Origin: Strix aluco
Taxonomy: Eukaryota > Chordata > Aves > Strigiformes > Strigidae
Length of the DNA stretch: 64,000 nt
Direction: 5' to 3'
Assembly: GCF_031877795.1 (NCBI RefSeq)
Contig: NC_133943.1
Coordinates: 11,215,001 to 11,279,000, forward strand
Position numbers and translations under genes: made by a program. Position 1 is the first letter of the stretch; each line of letters opens with the position of its first letter. The notes under the pieces are model-generated. The model did not search any database. It was given only the letters and a program-made list of their open reading frames with translations, and was not told the DNA's origin. Below are positions 63,667 to 64,000 of the stretch, piece by piece.

Positions 63667-63674
63667 CCCGCCCC
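63667..63674. promoter_or_regulatory. GC box (SP/KLF-type)
   Basis: CCCGCCCC lies midway between the two ZNF143-type sites. SP1-type factors commonly act at TATA-less CpG-island promoters. Assignment is by motif only. Confidence 0.5.
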
Positions 63675-63703
63675 TCCGATGCCTTGCTGCGATGCCGTCG
63701 CGA

Positions 63704-63723
63704 TGCACCCTGGGATTTGTAGT
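63704..63723 (-). promoter_or_regulatory. ZNF143/Staf-type site, reverse
   Basis: The plus-strand text TGCACCCTGGGATTTGTAGT is the reverse complement of ACTACAAATCCCAGGGTGCA, a close match to the ZNF143 consensus. It faces the forward site at 63631, with starts 73 bp apart; the flanking GATGCATCGC-type bases also mirror each other. Two convergent copies around a GC box suggest a strong, perhaps bidirectional, promoter. Confidence 0.8.
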
Positions 63724-63906
63724 TCACCGAGCCGCCCGGCGGCCCGACGGCTATAACCACTCCTCCTGTGGAGGACTCCCGTTCCCGTGATGCAGCGCGC
63801 CACGGTTACGCAGAATACGGCGCGCCGCCGGCGACGGTCGCGGTGCAGGGGGCCGCGGGCGAGCGGGGCGCAGCCGCTGGCGGGCCCCGGGCGCAGGCCG
63901 TGGGCC

Positions 63907-64000
63907 ATGTCCGATAGTGGCGGCGCCGGCGGGGCCGCCCCGGGCGGGGGAGGCGGCGGAGCAGGCGGCGGAGGGGGCTCGGGTGGCGCGGCCTCCGGCT
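63907..64000 (+). CDS. First coding exon of a gene with a Gly-rich N-terminus (partial)
   Basis: The ATG at 63907 (context GCCATGT, with G at -3) opens a frame that stays open to the window end, 31 full codons. It begins MSDSGGAGGAAPGG and continues as glycine runs broken by A and S, ending near SGGAASG. Glycine/alanine-rich disordered N-termini encoded in CpG islands are common in vertebrate regulatory and RNA-binding proteins, so this alone does not name the gene. The frame extends upstream without a stop to 63757 (stop TAA at 63754-63756) and includes another ATG at 63790. Initiation there would add 39 residues with an RRRRRSR run. I prefer 63907 because MSDS- is a typical acidic start and the extension looks like GC-rich leader sequence. 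The ZNF143-type promoter sits just upstream. The product is unknown. Confidence 0.6.
   Translation, partial: MSDSGGAGGAAPGGGGGGAGGGGGSGGAASG

Larger units (their letters stand above)
63565..64000. promoter_or_regulatory. CpG island with gene promoter
   Basis: The base composition is very GC-rich with CpG at or above the expected frequency throughout, and it continues to the end of the window. It contains a GC box (CCCGCCCC, 63667-63674), two strong ZNF143-type sites, a TATA-like CTATAA (63751-63756) and the start of a coding exon at 63907. This is the usual design of a broadly expressed vertebrate gene promoter. Transcription start sites cannot be placed from the sequence. Confidence 0.85.

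Noticed and set aside
63319..63708. 129-codon minus-strand frame under the promoter
   Set aside because: It lies in GC-rich promoter DNA where stops are rare and has no recognisable product; a divergent non-coding transcript is a better reading.
1..64000. CRISPR arrays, operons, phage or plasmid features
   Set aside because: The CR1 and MIR fossils, the CpG island and the sparse coding content show vertebrate chromosomal DNA; no regularly spaced repeats or dense gene runs exist.

Overview
This window looks like vertebrate, most probably bird, chromosomal DNA. Two degraded CR1 LINE copies with chicken-like ORF2 tails (13181-13810 and 50635-51148), a few very old MIR-type fragments and old palindromic MITE-like pieces are the only dispersed repeats I can recognise. 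That low repeat load, with CR1 the main element, fits a bird better than a mammal, turtle or crocodile, but the species cannot be read from the sequence.

Almost the whole window is non-coding. From the left edge to about 63.3 kb I recognise no protein-coding exon, tRNA or rRNA. The longest open frames (about 160-183 codons) are what chance gives in 64 kb, and apart from the CR1 remnants none resembles a protein family I know. The left edge (1-540) is CpG-enriched and may be the flank of something outside the window. The stretch between is intergenic or intronic DNA with simple repeats, long alternating purine/pyrimidine tracts, a few short local duplications and some clusters of transcription-factor-like motifs.

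The one clear genic landmark is the right end. A dense CpG island (about 63565-64000) holds two convergent ZNF143/Staf-type sites around a GC box. Downstream, on the plus strand, begins the first coding exon of a gene with a glycine-rich N-terminus (ATG at 63907, with an in-frame upstream ATG at 63790). The window ends inside that exon, so I cannot name the gene. A smaller GC-rich patch at 62068-62235 lies about 1.5 kb upstream and could be an alternative promoter.

I found no convincing new biological system. The items most worth checking are the paired ZNF143 promoter and its possible divergent transcript, the duplicated TAATTAG module at 3.1/4.0 kb, the small set of old palindromic MITEs, and the recurring Z-DNA-prone tracts.
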